Below are positions 38,355-48,624 of a stretch of 64,000 nucleotides of DNA, piece after piece. The DNA is taken from NCBI GenBank assembly GCA_037013685.1, contig CM072902.1, positions 13,924,646 through 13,988,645 on the forward strand. The letters are read 5' to 3'. The number at the start of each line of letters is the position of its first letter. Within the stretch, counting starts at the first letter, position 1. The notes under the pieces are model-generated. The model did no database searches and had not been told where the DNA came from. It saw only the letters and a list, made by a program, of their open reading frames with translations. The position numbers were made by a program, and so were the translations under genes. The DNA is from Acridotheres tristis (Eukaryota > Chordata > Aves > Passeriformes > Sturnidae).

Positions 38355-38780
38355 AATCTCCCTCTGTGTGCTGCTCATCCAGTACCTCAGGTTTTTTTGG
38401 TTTTTTTATCACTTTTTATCCATTTCATCCTACACCCTGATCTTGTTTTTTTTCTTGTGTCCTCTCTGCTGCCACTCCTTTCTGCCCCTTGTTGCCTGTG
38501 TCTGCAGGGCTGGGGAGGAACTTCAACCCTTCTGGGGGCTGGTCCCCCTTTCTTGTGTCAGCAGAGTCCCTTTTTGTGGGGATGTACACATGGGAAGGAT
38601 TCCAATCAAGTGCCCTGCTGCTGTCCAGGGCAGTTGGAGTCATTCTGTGCCTTCTTTGGGATGAGGAAAAAAGGCTGAGGAGGAGTGGATGGAGACCTGG
38701 GGGCTCCAATGTCATTTGGGGCTCCCCAAGGTCCCTCGGAGAGGGAGCCATGCTGCGCTAGAGGAGCAGGTGAGTGGTAC
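38355..38780. repeat. Module-boundary repeat, copy 1
   Basis: Closely resembles 48625-49080 in the same orientation. Shared landmarks are TGTGTCTGCAGGGCTG, GAGGAACTTCAACCC, GTGCCCTGCTGCTGTCCAGG, TTCTGTGCCTTCTTTGGG and GAGGAGCAGGTGAGTGG. Frames across it are open in several phases, but the two copies differ by indels that break them, so I read it as non-coding. Confidence 0.8.
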
Positions 38781-39260
38781 AGGAGCAATCCCGGTCCATT
38801 TGGAATTTTAGCAGGCACAAGCCTGGAAGGGCGCACAGGGCTCTGGACACAAACTCAGGCCCTTTCCCCTGAGAAACAAAAGTCATGCTGCCAGGTCTCA
38901 CTGAGACAGTTAGGAGGAGGCTTTTGGCACTCCAAGAGAAGCCAGGATTCCAGGTGATTCCAGCTGACGTATGGGGGCAATCCCATATTTGGAATTTTAG
39001 CAGGCAGCAGCCTGGCTGGGGGCACAGGTCCCTGGACACAAACTCTGTCTGTTTTCCCTGTGAAACAAAACTCACCCTGCCAGGTTCCTGAGATCAGTTA
39101 GCAGGAGGCTTTTGACACCCCAATGGCAGCCAGGGTACAAGGTGGGGGCAGCTGTGGTACAGGAGGAATCCCTGTCCATTTGGAATTTTAGCAGGCACAA
39201 GCCTGGATCGGGGCACAGGTCCCTTGACATGACCAGTGCGTCTTTTACCTGTGAACCAAA
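38765..39260. repeat. ~190-bp tandem repeat, left part
   Basis: About 2.6 copies of a unit with the landmark TTTGGAATTTTAGCAGGCA, at about 38799, 38988 and 39179, spaced 189-191 bases. Other shared pieces are AGGAGGCTTTTG and CCTGAGATCAGTTAG. The array continues after an inserted LTR at 39873-40130. Confidence 0.85.
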
Positions 39261-39274
39261 ACTTACCTTCTCTG

Positions 39275-39872
39275 TGTGATAATTGATAAAAGATTTATGT
39301 TAATCACAAAAGCATTGGGGTTTGTATAAACCAGAATACTAAGCTCTGAAGTGAAGCATGGACACTAGATAAAGGAAATTATATGATTATATAATTCTGT
39401 TTAAAATCACCTTGTTATGTTATATTATATTGTATTATGTTACATTATATTATGTTATGTTTTCCAAATAAGTTGTATCAGCTACCAGCTTGCAAAATCG
39501 GACTTCCCAATAGCCCTTCCTGCCTTTGTCTAATCAATACTGCCTATCACAAGGACCAGACTCCCAGAACTTCTCTGGTGGTTATCTACAAGGACCAGAT
39601 GGCTATCTGTGACTGATTATCACCCAAAGGCTTTATGAATTTGTGTAAGGATGTTTATTCAACCACCACTGCTTATGACAACAAAAAACCCCAAAATTAT
39701 AGATTACAACGAGAACCCACAGTATAAGAAGAGGCTGCAAACCAAGGTTCGGTGGAGCGTGGAGTGGGCGGTGACCCCTCGTGTTCCCCAGCGCTCTGCT
39801 TGCTCTGTCTATATCAAAGAAAGCAATCTAAATTTTGCTGAATATTGAGACTTTTGTCTCTCATTTATAACA
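39275..39872. mobile_element. Probable solo LTR of an endogenous retrovirus
   Basis: A ~598-bp element that starts TGTGATAATTG and ends TTATAACA, with direct repeats TCTG (39271-39274 and 39873-39876) at its ends. It interrupts the 190-bp repeat at a point where removing it restores the unit, which supports a real insertion. Inside are an ATTAT-rich stretch (39413-39465) and TATA-like AGTATAAGAAG (39720-39730). No primer-binding site, polypurine tract or gag/pol/env remnant flanks it, so it is a recombined solo LTR. A 4-bp target duplication fits class I (gammaretrovirus-like) elements best, but the family is not identified. Confidence 0.65.
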
Positions 39873-40130
39873 TCTGGCTCCTGCGACCAGCTAGGAGGAG
39901 GTGTTTGGCACTTCCAGAGAAGCCTGGATTCCACGTGGTCGCAGCTGTCGTTCGCCAGCAATCCCTGTCCATGTGGACTTTCAGCAGGCAGAAGCCCGGA
40001 TGGGTGTGCAGGTCTCCCGACATAAACTGTGGCCCTTTTCCCCGGGAAAACCAAACTCACACTCCCAGGTTCCTGAGATCAGTTTGGAGGAGGCTTTTGG
40101 CATTCAAACTGCTGCCAGCTTTCTAAGTGG
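39873..40130. repeat. ~190-bp tandem repeat, right part
   Basis: Resumes after the LTR with the expected continuation of the unit (GGCTCCTGCGACCAG against GGTTCCTGAGATCAG elsewhere), then one further diverged copy containing AGGAGGAGGTGTTTGGCAC and CAATCCCTGTCCATGTGG. Confidence 0.75.
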
Positions 40131-40189
40131 TGGCAGGTTGTTTCTGCGAGGTTTCCGACCTTATTAGGAGAAAATAATTCTATGTTCAG

Positions 40190-40985
40190 GGAAAACATAT
40201 AAAGAATAGAAAAATAAAAATAAAAATATATTTGTATAAATATAAAATTTAAACAGGTAAATCTTATCTATATTAAATATATGGTATATAATATAAATAA
40301 TGCAAATAGAATAATATATAAATATAAATTAGAAATATGAAAATAGAAATATGAAAATAGTATAGTTTAAAATAAATGTTTTGTTGCTTTTTATTTGGTT
40401 GGAGGCTGGGTTTTTTTATAAATAATATAAACAAAAATATACAAATATACAATAAATATATACAGACATAATACTATAAATATATATGCATATCTAAATA
40501 TATGTAAGTCTAAATATATATATAATGTAAATAAATATAGGTATATATATATAGTATTTAATATAAATATTATTATATATTATAGTGTATTTTAATATAT
40601 AATATACATAATATAGATATATGAATATAAAGTACAGATATCAATATGAAAACTAAATAGAAAATATATTTAAATATCATTAAAAATAAAGGGAGTTTTT
40701 GTTTATTTGGTTAGAAATAGGACTTTTAAATAATAAAATATAAAAACAAAAATATATATCTAAAAAATTATGCATAGAATAAAAATAAATACTAATATAA
40801 AGATATATATATTGAATAATAATAATGTATATGTGGTATACTATAATAGAAATTAAATTGAATATATGAAATTTGTATAGATTATGAATATGAATATAAA
40901 TTAAATATTTTAATTTTTTTTTAATATCTAAAGGGTTTTTTTTGATTTGGTAGAGGCAGGAGTTTTTAAATTTTGGTTGGGGTTT
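40190..40985. repeat. AT-rich block, copy 1
   Basis: Almost entirely A and T with many ATATAAATA-like repeats. Related in pattern and in its non-AT landmarks (ATGTTTTGTTGCTTTTTATT; AAAGGGTTTTTTTTGATTTG) to 49160-50010, in the same orientation. Not coding. Confidence 0.8.
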
Positions 40986-41090
40986 TTTGGGGCATTCATT
41001 TAGGAGGATTTTTTGAAGGATTGGGACTCTCCTTTTTGCCATCCCTTGACTGTGCACAAAGCAGCCATCCTGCGAGCCGGCGCCATGGCA
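40948..41090. repeat. Shared 'GGGGCATTCATTTAGG' module, copy 1
   Basis: Follows the AT-rich block and contains GAGGCAGGAG..GGGGTTTTTTGGGGCATTCATTTAGGAGGATTTT-type sequence and a GCCATC..GCAGTACTGCAAGG end. Similar modules sit at 42957-43110 and 50015-50225, each just before a CpG-rich region. Here the 37-bp satellite and its flanks intervene before the CpG region. Confidence 0.7.
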
Positions 41091-41093
41091 GTA

Positions 41094-41330
41094 CTGCAAG
41101 GAGTGTGCAACGAGTGTGCAAGGCCTGTTCAAGGAGTGTGAGAGGAGCGTGAAAGGAGTGTGCAAGATGTTTGTAAGGGATATGCAATGAGTGTGAACAA
41201 GCATGCACGGAGTGTACAAGTTGTGTTCAAGGAGGGTGCAATAAGTGCACAAAAAGTGTGTAAAGAGTGGGCAAGGAGTGTGCAAGAAGTGTGTAAGACG
41301 TGTACAATGAGTGCAAGGTCTGCGCAATGA
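41094..41330. repeat. 11-bp minisatellite (AAGGAGTGTGC)
   Basis: About 20 imperfect copies of AAGGAGTGTGC / AATGAGTGTGC. The minus strand is open through it and would give a repetitive His-Thr-Leu-Cys-rich peptide, which I consider an artefact of the repeat. A short inverted counterpart follows the 37-bp satellite at 42916-42955. Confidence 0.85.
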
Positions 41331-42915
41331 GTCTGATTGATTGCTCGGCCCTCAATTCCTAATTCCTGCTGATCGATTAGCTTGGTACTCAATTAGTAAT
41401 GCCTGCCCAGCGATTGCTCGACGCTCAATTGCTAATGACTGCCGATCAATGAGAGCGTCGGTGGATTGATCGCGCCTGCCGATCGAGTAGATCGGCGATC
41501 GATCGCTAATGCCTGCCGATCGATTAGCTCGGCGATCGATTGATCGCGCCTGCCGATCGATTAGCTCGGCGATCGATTGATCGCGCCTGCCGATCGATTA
41601 GATCGGCGATCGATTGCTAATGCCTGCCGATCGATGAGATCGGCGATCGATTGCTAATGCCTGCCGATCGATTAGATCGGCGATCGATTGATCGCGCCTG
41701 CCGATCGATGAGATCGGCGATCGATTGATCGCGCCTGCCGATCGATTAGCTCGGCGATCGATTGCTAATGCCTGCCGATCGATTAGATCGGCGATCGATT
41801 GATCGCGCCTGCCGATCGATGAGATCGGCGATCGATTGATCGCGCCTGCCGATCGATGAGATCGGCGATCGATTGATCGCGCCTGCCGATCGATTAGATC
41901 GGCGATCGATTGCTAATGCCTGCCGATCGATTAGCTCGGCGATCGATTGATCGCGCCTGCCGATCGATTAGCTCGGCGATCGATTGATCGCGCCTGCCGA
42001 TCGATTAGATCGGCGATCGATTGCTAATGCCTGCCGATCGATTAGATCGGCGATCGATTGATCGCGCCTGCCGATCGATTAGATCGGCGATCGATTGCTA
42101 ATGCCTGCCGATCGATTAGATCGGCGATCGATTGATCGCGCCTGCCGATCGATTAGATCGGCGATCGATTGATCGCGCCTGCCGATCGATTAGATCGGCG
42201 ATCGATTGCTAATGCCTGCCGATCGATTAGATCGGCGATCGATTGATAGCACCTGCCGATCGATTAGATCGGCGATCGATTGATCGCGCCTGCCGATCGA
42301 TTAGATCGGCGATCGATTGCTAATGCCTGCCGATCGATTAGCTCGGCGATCGATTGATCGCGCCTGCCGATCGATGAGATCGGCGATCGATTGATCGCGC
42401 CTGCCGATCGATTAGATCGGCGATCGATTGATCGCGCCTGCCGATCGATGAGATCGGCGATCGATTGATCGCGCCTGCCGATCGATTAGATCGGCGATCG
42501 ATTGATAATGCCTGCCGATCGATTAGCTCGGCGATCGATTGATCGCGCCTGCCGATCGATTAGCTCGGCGATCGATTGATCGCGCCTGCCGATCGATTAG
42601 CTCGGCGATCGATTGATCGCGCCTGCCGATCGATTAGATCGGCGATCGATTGCTAATGCCTGCCGATCGATTAGACCGGCGATCGATTGATCGCGCCTGC
42701 CGATCGATGAGATCGGCGATCGATTGCTAATGCCTGCCGATCGATTAGATCGGCGATCGATTGATCGTGCCTGCCGATCGATTAGATCGGCGATCGATTG
42801 CTAATGCCTGCCGATCGATTAGATCGGCGATCGATTGATCGCGCCTGCCGATCGATTAGATCGGCGATCGATTGCTAATGCCTGCCGATCGATTAGATCG
42901 GTGATCGATTGCTAA
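41330..42915. repeat. 37-bp CpG-dense palindromic satellite array, ~43 copies
   Basis: Head-to-tail 37-bp units. Each has a 19-base hairpin core GCCGATCGATTAGATCGGC (7-bp stem, GATTA loop) and a spacer that is either TGATCGCGCC or TGCTAATGCC. The core varies in three main ways (TTAGATC, TTAGCTC, TGAGATC). Units from about 41445 to 42915 are nearly uniform, while those at 41330-41445 are degenerate, marking an eroded left edge. The A-type unit carries seven CpG and several GATC and CGATCG sites. No coding potential. Confidence 0.95.
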
Positions 42916-42956
42916 TGCACACTATTTGCACACTCGTTGCACACCCTTTGCACTCA

Positions 42957-43110
42957 TACAGAGGCAGGAGGTTTCTCAGTTCTGGTCGGGGTTTTTGGGG
43001 CGTTCATTCAGGGAGATTTTCTCAAGGATTGGGACGCTCCTTCATTCCATCCCTTGCCTGTCTCCCAAGCGCCACCTTGTGGGCAGAGCGCGGTACTGCG
43101 CGCGTGCCTC
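42957..43110. repeat. Shared 'GGGGCATTCATTTAGG' module, copy 2
   Basis: GAGGCAGGAGGTTT..GGGGTTTTTGGGGCGTTCATTCAGG..GGATTGGGACGCTCC, closely matching 40948-41050 and related to 50015-50120. Ends in GCCACCTTGTGGGC, a CTCF-like motif on the minus strand, then GCGGTACTGCGC. Confidence 0.75.
43071..43083 (-). promoter_or_regulatory. CTCF-like motif
   Basis: The minus strand reads CCCACAAGGTGGC, a good fit to the CTCF core pattern CCA-(C/G)-N-AG-(G/A)-(T/G/C)-GGC. Related motifs recur at 50176-50191 (minus) and 51234-51247 (plus), each beside a CpG-rich region. Motif match only. Confidence 0.4.
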
Positions 43111-43820
43111 TCCCAAGATAGCGGCTCGGTTGTCGCTCCCCCGATCTTCTAAATCTGGCTGCAAAAGGAGGGTGGCACAGCAAGGAGCCCGCTCGCTCTA
43201 GTGGGATGCCTGCGCACGACGCCGACACCGATCCCACGGGTGCGATTTTCGGCGGCGTTTCCAATCGTGCGGACATCTCCTTCAGCCCGGTTCGGCCCGG
43301 GGAAGAGGGGCGGGGCCGCCAGCGATGGTCCCGGCCCAGCCCGGGCAGGCTCGGGGCGGAGCCGGGGCTTGGCGAGGCGGGGCACGGAGGTACCGGGATT
43401 GGACCGGGCGGGACCGGGGGCGGTGCTTTAGGGGCGGTCCCCGGTGGTCCCAGGCGGTACCGGGGGTGCGGCCGGGTGATCCCGGAGCGGTACCGAGCTG
43501 TACTGGGGACGGTGCTGCAGGGGCGGTGCCGGGCCCGGCTCAGGGTGATTTAATGCCCAGAAATCGCCTCCTCTGCCCCGTGCTCACACTGAGCTGCGGG
43601 CTGCAGCCTGCTGTCGGAGCTCCGCACACAGCACGGATTTGGGCTTCCCCTCCTCTCAAACCCTCTCCCCCTTCTTCCTCCTCCTCATCTTCCTCTTTTT
43701 CCTCTCCCTCCCCGGACCCCCGCCCTCCGGAGGGGGCTCACCCGGACTCCCCCGGGGATCCCCTCCTCCGGAGGCGGCCCTTCCGAACCGACCCCCCCTC
43801 CAAGCCAGGGAGCCCGAGAC
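43110..43820 (+). promoter_or_regulatory. CpG-rich promoter-like island 1
   Basis: GC-rich, CpG-dense sequence with many GGGGCGG boxes and repeated GGTACCGGG-type motifs (43390-43540), which grade into a pyrimidine-rich stretch and then a coding-like segment ending at a splice donor (43828). It resembles a vertebrate CpG-island promoter and lies immediately upstream of URB1-derived exons. The array of similar motifs could also be a short GC-rich tandem repeat. Confidence 0.55.
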
Positions 43821-46800
43821 CATTAAGGTAAGCTTTTGAATTGAAATATCAGGATATTCACTCTGTCCCACTGGCCTGAAATTTCAGGATTGTACAATTT
43901 TTTCTTGAAGCAGTTACTTTCCTGCAGGATTGCGTGGTCAACAGTCTCCTTTCCTGTGACTCTTATTGAAATTTGCTGTCAAATAACTGGCTAGTAACGA
44001 AATATTTGACAGAAATCAATGCTGTGAACGGACTTCACTGCAGCAGTTGATGAAAGAGCAAAGAAAATGTCTGTCGTGTTTACACACCCCCCCGAGGCTG
44101 AATTAATTCTGTGATACTGTAATAAATCAGTGTAGTTTGTGCCTGCAGAGGTCTTGACATTGATCAAGAAGATATTACTTTGGATTTTTATTTTTTATCA
44201 GTGTTTCTTTAATCTGTACTTCAGCACTCTAGCCTTTCATAAGTCTTATCTGGTTTCCTCTGGCCCTGCAGAGTATTCCTCTCTGTTACTGTCTGATCCC
44301 AGCTTTGATGCAAGGAGTACTTTTTGTCTTGAAAATTAACATCTTCCTCTGCATATTTAAAATAGTTATTTGACTTTTGAGAAAAACTGGTCAGCTCGAA
44401 GTCCACCAGACACCAGAGGCTGCTGTTTTTAGCACCTTATTCAAAGAGGACATCCTTTAGTTATCTAAGTAGGGGTAGAGATTTACCCCTAGGAATAAGG
44501 AATAAATGCAACCAGACTGTCCTGCCAAGAAAAAATCCAGTTACAGTGACTGAATCAGGGTTTCGTTGCCCTTGATCCTTGCAAGGGATTAAAGGCAGGT
44601 TCACTTGGTCTCCCAGCAATGAATGTCTCAACCAAAAGCTGCTCAAAATGTGCCGTTTTTCTGATGGTTTTGGATTCTTTTGCCAGGTGGGAACATGGAC
44701 TGCTTGACTTGTTCTTGTGTCCACTTTCCACTTCAGTCCTTTGCATTTTCTCTGAAGGGAATGCAGGAACAGGGAAGTTAGGGCAGTTATGTCAGCAGAA
44801 AGGCTGCTAAGAATAGATGGTAAGGACTTATTTTTCTACACAGTGCCATGTAACTGAAGGCTCGTTTTTGGATTTCACATTCTGTTCCTGCCTGGTTTTG
44901 TGAGGGCTGCAAGTGCATTTCTGTTTCCAGACTCTGCCAAAAATAGTCTCTTATATTATAATGAATCCTTTTTCCTTCATGTTTTCTTGCTTTAAAAGAA
45001 TTACCCTGTCAGATTGATGTAAGCAGCAGATATTTTTAGAGCTGCTGGTGTTGTACACGGAGTAACCGTAGAACAAATGAGTTGTGATGGCTTCCTTGTA
45101 TTTGATGTGTGGAGAGGAGCAAAGGCACAGATTGATCCTGTGTAATTGCTGTCGTCCAACGTAGGTGCCAGGGTCGGGAAGCTGGGCAAGGTTTCCTCTC
45201 TTGCTGGGCCTTAGGGGGAGGGAGTTGAACCACGGTGTCACTCTAATTCCTTCCTCTTCTCCCTCCTCCTTTCTTGCTCGTAGAGCTGGAGCTCGGGGTC
45301 ACCGAGTTTGGGTGCTCGCAGTCAGGGCCTGAATTCAGAGAGCAGGAAAGCGGGGGGAAGTTTCTAGGCACGTCAAAGCCTGTCTCTAGGGTGTGGGACT
45401 TGTTGGTCTTCCTCACCACCCCCAGCAACTTGCACTTCTCTCTGGACCTAGCTGTGGTCACAGCCCACTGCTCATTTATGTGACTGTTCATTCGTCTGCC
45501 TGATTGTTTTAAGTAGAAGTAGCCTGATTCGGGTTTAATTTAGCAATGATTTTCCTTTGTTTCAGCGGTAGTTTTCTAAAACTCCCCTACGGGCTATTTT
45601 TAAGGTGCCTTTTTTTTTTTTTTTTAACTGCCTGTGATGATAGAAAGCTGTACGGCCCTCTGAAAGCAGTATAACCTGCTTTCCAGAAATTACAGAAGTA
45701 GGATTTTTATTGTCCACTATGCAGCTGAAGTCCCCCTAGTGAGCCTCTTGAACTGAGGGGGTGAGGAGAGCGGCAGATACTACTCTTCATCAACCTGCTC
45801 TTCTTTTCGTTCCTAAAAGAAGGAAGCATGAAGTTCACTGTAGAAAAAGATCTGTATCCCTCGGGGTTTTGTATTTTAGGTGTTTTGAGGTTTATTTACA
45901 CACTTCCTCCTTTGTTTCCTGGACAGGTTTTACGTGACAGTGGAGCGTTTGAGTACCTGTCAACATCCCAACTCCATGACTTGGGGATACACTTTCTAGC
46001 CCTAATCTGCAAACTGGGGATGGATAACTCTAGCAATCCTGTTAAGTAAGGGGCCTCCAGGATTCAGCTCTCCACGTGTACTTGGTATCAGAAGTCGAAG
46101 TGGAATTGCCAAGTTGCTGCTTTAGCTCTGAAAGTAATTTCTGACGTGGTTGTGCCACTTGAACGGTATTTGAAATCTCCCTTCATGCTCTTGCAGCAGC
46201 GGTTTTGAACTTAAATGGAAATCTAGCCCTTCTGCCTGGGACTGTTGACAGAGTCATGGAATCCCAGAGTGGTTTGGCTGGCAAGGCTCCTTAAAGCTCA
46301 TCGAGTTCCAGCCCTGCCATGAACAGGGACACCTTTCAGTAGCCCGGGCTGCTCCAAGCCCCAGTGTCCAGCCTGGCTTTGGACACAGCCAGGGATCCAG
46401 GAGCAGCCACAGCTGCTCCGTGTTGGACAGCAGCATTGAAAGGCAGAGTGGAGGTTCAGCTGTAATTTAGGGGTTGCACTTAACGTTGTATTGCGTGACA
46501 AGTGTGGCTTTCATGCTGCCTTTTTTTTTTTTTTTTTTTGGAATTGAAAAGATGCCTTGTATTCCTGGAGTATTGCATTCTACCTCTGTTGTTTTTCCTG
46601 TTAGTCTGGATTCATGCTTTGATGTTTTTCTTCACTTATTAGATGTCCTGGATATGGTGGATGTCCTGATCGAGGACAGCAATGGCTTTGATGAAGAAGT
46701 TGGGTTCTCTTTAAATGAAGACATGATCATCCAAACATTTCCCTTCAGTGCTGTTGTCCCTGCTGCATTAGAAGCCAGGAATAAACAAGTCCACGTGGGC

Positions 46801-46844
46801 CTGGATGCTGATCCCTCTTGCTGGTCCATGACAGCATGTGACAG
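43639..46844 (+). CDS. Chimeric URB1-like gene fragment: CpG-island 5' exon plus URB1 exons
   Basis: Exons inferred at 43639-43827, 45927-46045 and 46643-46844. The first has its own ATG, a hydrophobic segment (FFLLLIFLFFLSL) and a proline/glycine-rich stretch, and ends EPETIK at a GTAAGC donor. The last seven bases and the donor match the URB1 exon end at 63045-63051, so the join sits at the exon border. The second continues in phase with VLRDSGAFEY, matching URB1 (human ILRDTGVFEH) for ten residues and then diverging. The third encodes DVLDMVDVLIEDSNGFDEE, FSLNEDMI and FPFSAVVPAALEARNK, strongly URB1, then diverges. The second and third exons do not join in phase, so an exon is missing or the copy is broken. 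Intact URB1 is a nucleolar factor for early 60S ribosome assembly. This fragment probably cannot replace it. Confidence 0.5.
43821..44800 (+). repeat. Segmental duplication, left copy (URB1 intron)
   Basis: Matches 63045-64000 at an offset of about 19,224 bases, direct orientation, with roughly 30 substitutions and a few small indels that I could count by eye over about 950 bases. It starts at CATTAAGGTAAGC, seven bases before a splice donor. The right end of the duplication cannot be seen because the window ends. Confidence 0.95.
45927..46045 (+). CDS. URB1-like exon (VLRDSGAFEY...)
   Basis: Acceptor TTTCCTGGACAG, donor GTAAGG, phase 0 in and 2 out. The first ten residues match URB1 following its STKLLIIK segment. 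The remaining 30 (LSTSQLHDLGIHFLALICKL and on) are open but not recognisably URB1. It follows the duplicated intron just as it should in a complete URB1 gene. Confidence 0.6.
46252..46435 (-). mobile_element. CR1 LINE 3' fragment
   Basis: GAGTCATGGAATCCCAGAGTGGTTTGG-type start followed by CTGCCATGAACAGGGACACC, GCTGCTCCAAGCCCC and CAGCCTGGCTTTGGACAC. This is the familiar 3' region of avian CR1 elements read in reverse complement. Strongly 5'-truncated, as is usual. Confidence 0.85.
46643..46844 (+). CDS. URB1-like exon (DVLDMVDVL...)
   Basis: Follows an 18-T run and acceptor CTTCACTTATTAG and ends before GTGAGA. Entered with one base carried over, it encodes DVLDMVDVL, GFDEEVGFSLNEDMI and TFPFSAVVPAALEARNK, one of the best conserved parts of vertebrate URB1. 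The last 20 or so residues do not resemble URB1. Confidence 0.7.
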
Positions 46845-48620
46845 GTGAGATTTGCAAGTGTCTGATTTAGCAGGATCTGGTTTGTTCCTTCTTGTGAGGA
46901 GGCTCATTGGCTTTGCATGGGCAAAGCCACTCCCCGTTTTCCATCTAGGAACAGAGCTGGGGAGCTGTTTTAAAACAGAGTCCCAGAGGTAAAGAGCTTG
47001 GCTCGGTATTTCTGTGTGGGAATAGAAGAATATCTGTGTCTTCTGATTTTTCTCTAGTCTTTCTTCCACAGGTGTTTTTGTATTCCTGACTTCGGTTTAC
47101 ATCGGGGACACGTGGCTTGGAGCTCAGGAGCCGCATCTGTTCCTTGCCCACGGCAGATTGGTGTGCACTAGTGCAGGTGATGAATGACAGGATGGCTTGG
47201 GAACTCGGAAACAAGGAGAAGCAAGTCTTATGTCTCTTTGCAAAAAGATTTGGCTACAACAGGGCATTAATTCATGGAGCTAAGACTTAGTCTTTAACGT
47301 TCTGTGCTCTGCCATCATCACTGCGAGCCCTGAAAGCCTCCTGAGCTGTTCTCATACAGACCTCTCTTGTTTGGTCAAAAAAAAAAAAATCTTAGTTTAG
47401 TTTAGTCCAAGAAATGTTACTACTCTGTGCAAGCTCGTGGGGAAGCTATTATTCGGCATCTCTCAGTGGGACATTGAAAGTCCAACTTCCCATTTCTTGA
47501 ACAGTCTGAGAGGCAGTATTACTTTCTGTCATTTTTATCACAGGCATTTTAAACTTTTTGAGGAACCGGCAGGACTGTTTGTGCGGAGGCGTGGGGTTCA
47601 GAGCCATCCTCTGTCCAAAGTAGGATGGGAAAAAAAGGCTGGAAGGCTTCCTACAAGGGGCTGTAAGTGCAAATGACGAGGAGCCCGGGGTTTAGTCATG
47701 CTGATTTACTATTTCTTAAAAGACTCTGATTGATTTCATGGTGCCAGAACCAGTATGAATAGAAGACTGAAGTCGGGAATCACGATGGTCTCCTTGGGTT
47801 TAAAAAGCTTTAATGGTGTTTCAAAACATTTGTATGAGACCTGGTTTGTTTTTCTTACCCTTTTATTCAATCGAAAAAAAAAAAAAAAAAAAAAAAGCCT
47901 TGATCCGTCACTGCTGCTGTGATGTGTGACAAATGCCTGTCCTCCCTCCACGTGGAACAGGTGAGAGGTGGAACTGAAGCCCAAAGGGTTTTCTGCCCAC
48001 TGATAATACGTGAGTCGTATTGGGAATTCTCTGCAAAATGGCAACAGTTGTTCTTGAATGTGGCCATGAGGGGAGTGGAGCATGGCAGCCCGGGTCTGAG
48101 AAGGTGCCGTGCCAGAAGGAGAAGCTTTGAAATGTAAATCAGGATTGATTCAGGTGAGTCTCGACCGTGTGCTGTGCCCAGGTCCCTGGGAGAAATACTG
48201 TGCAGGGAAAAGCCAGAACTGCCTGTGCTATGAGCTGAATTTTTTTTTGGGGGGTGGGTGAAATAAAAATGAGGTGCAAATGAGGGAATTGGTTGTGTGT
48301 GTGAATATTGTTGTCCTAAAGGAGCGCTGCCCGGTGCTCCTCCCTTCCTGTGCCCCTCTCCTGGTGAGCCTCTGTCCTGCCGGCCGTGCCTCTCTGTCTC
48401 CGTGCCTGTGCTGCTCCTTGCCCGTCTTTGCCCGCCCCGCACGGGCTGTGCTCGCTTCCTCTCTGGCTCCCGGGTTCCCTCTTTGCCTCTGTAGCCCTCG
48501 GTCCTTGCTGTGTGTTGGGCACTCTCTGTCTTTTCTCCGTCCTTCTCTGTGCCTCTGTGGTGCTCCCTGTGCCGTTGTTTCCCATGGGATCCATCCTTGT
48601 GTCCCGTTCACTGTCCCTGT
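46845..48620. other. No confirmed gene; intron-like sequence and homopolymers
   Basis: An exon-like acceptor at 47071 leads into a frame that closes after about 38 codons and is not recognisable as URB1. A-runs occur at 47378-47389 and 47875-47896, and a C/T-rich stretch at 48310-48600. Nothing here supports a second gene. Confidence 0.5.
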
Positions 48621-48624
48621 TCAT

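Noticed and set aside
40680..41327. 215-codon minus-strand frame with His-Thr-Leu-Cys repeats
   Set aside because: Made of the 11-bp minisatellite read through in one frame and then AT-rich sequence; no unique domain.
41330..42915. CRISPR-like array
   Set aside because: The 37-bp repeats are contiguous with no unique spacers, and the setting is vertebrate nuclear DNA.
43325..43831. 168-codon frame through CpG island 1
   Set aside because: Low-complexity Arg/Gly/Pro translation of GC-rich motifs. It ends after the donor in a different phase from the URB1 exon that follows, so the shorter frame from 43639 was preferred.
45284..45483. Possible exon starting ELELGVTEFG, at first sight like the URB1 KELELWLEHL region
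   Set aside because: Only a five-residue resemblance; the rest does not match URB1 and there is no good donor in phase.
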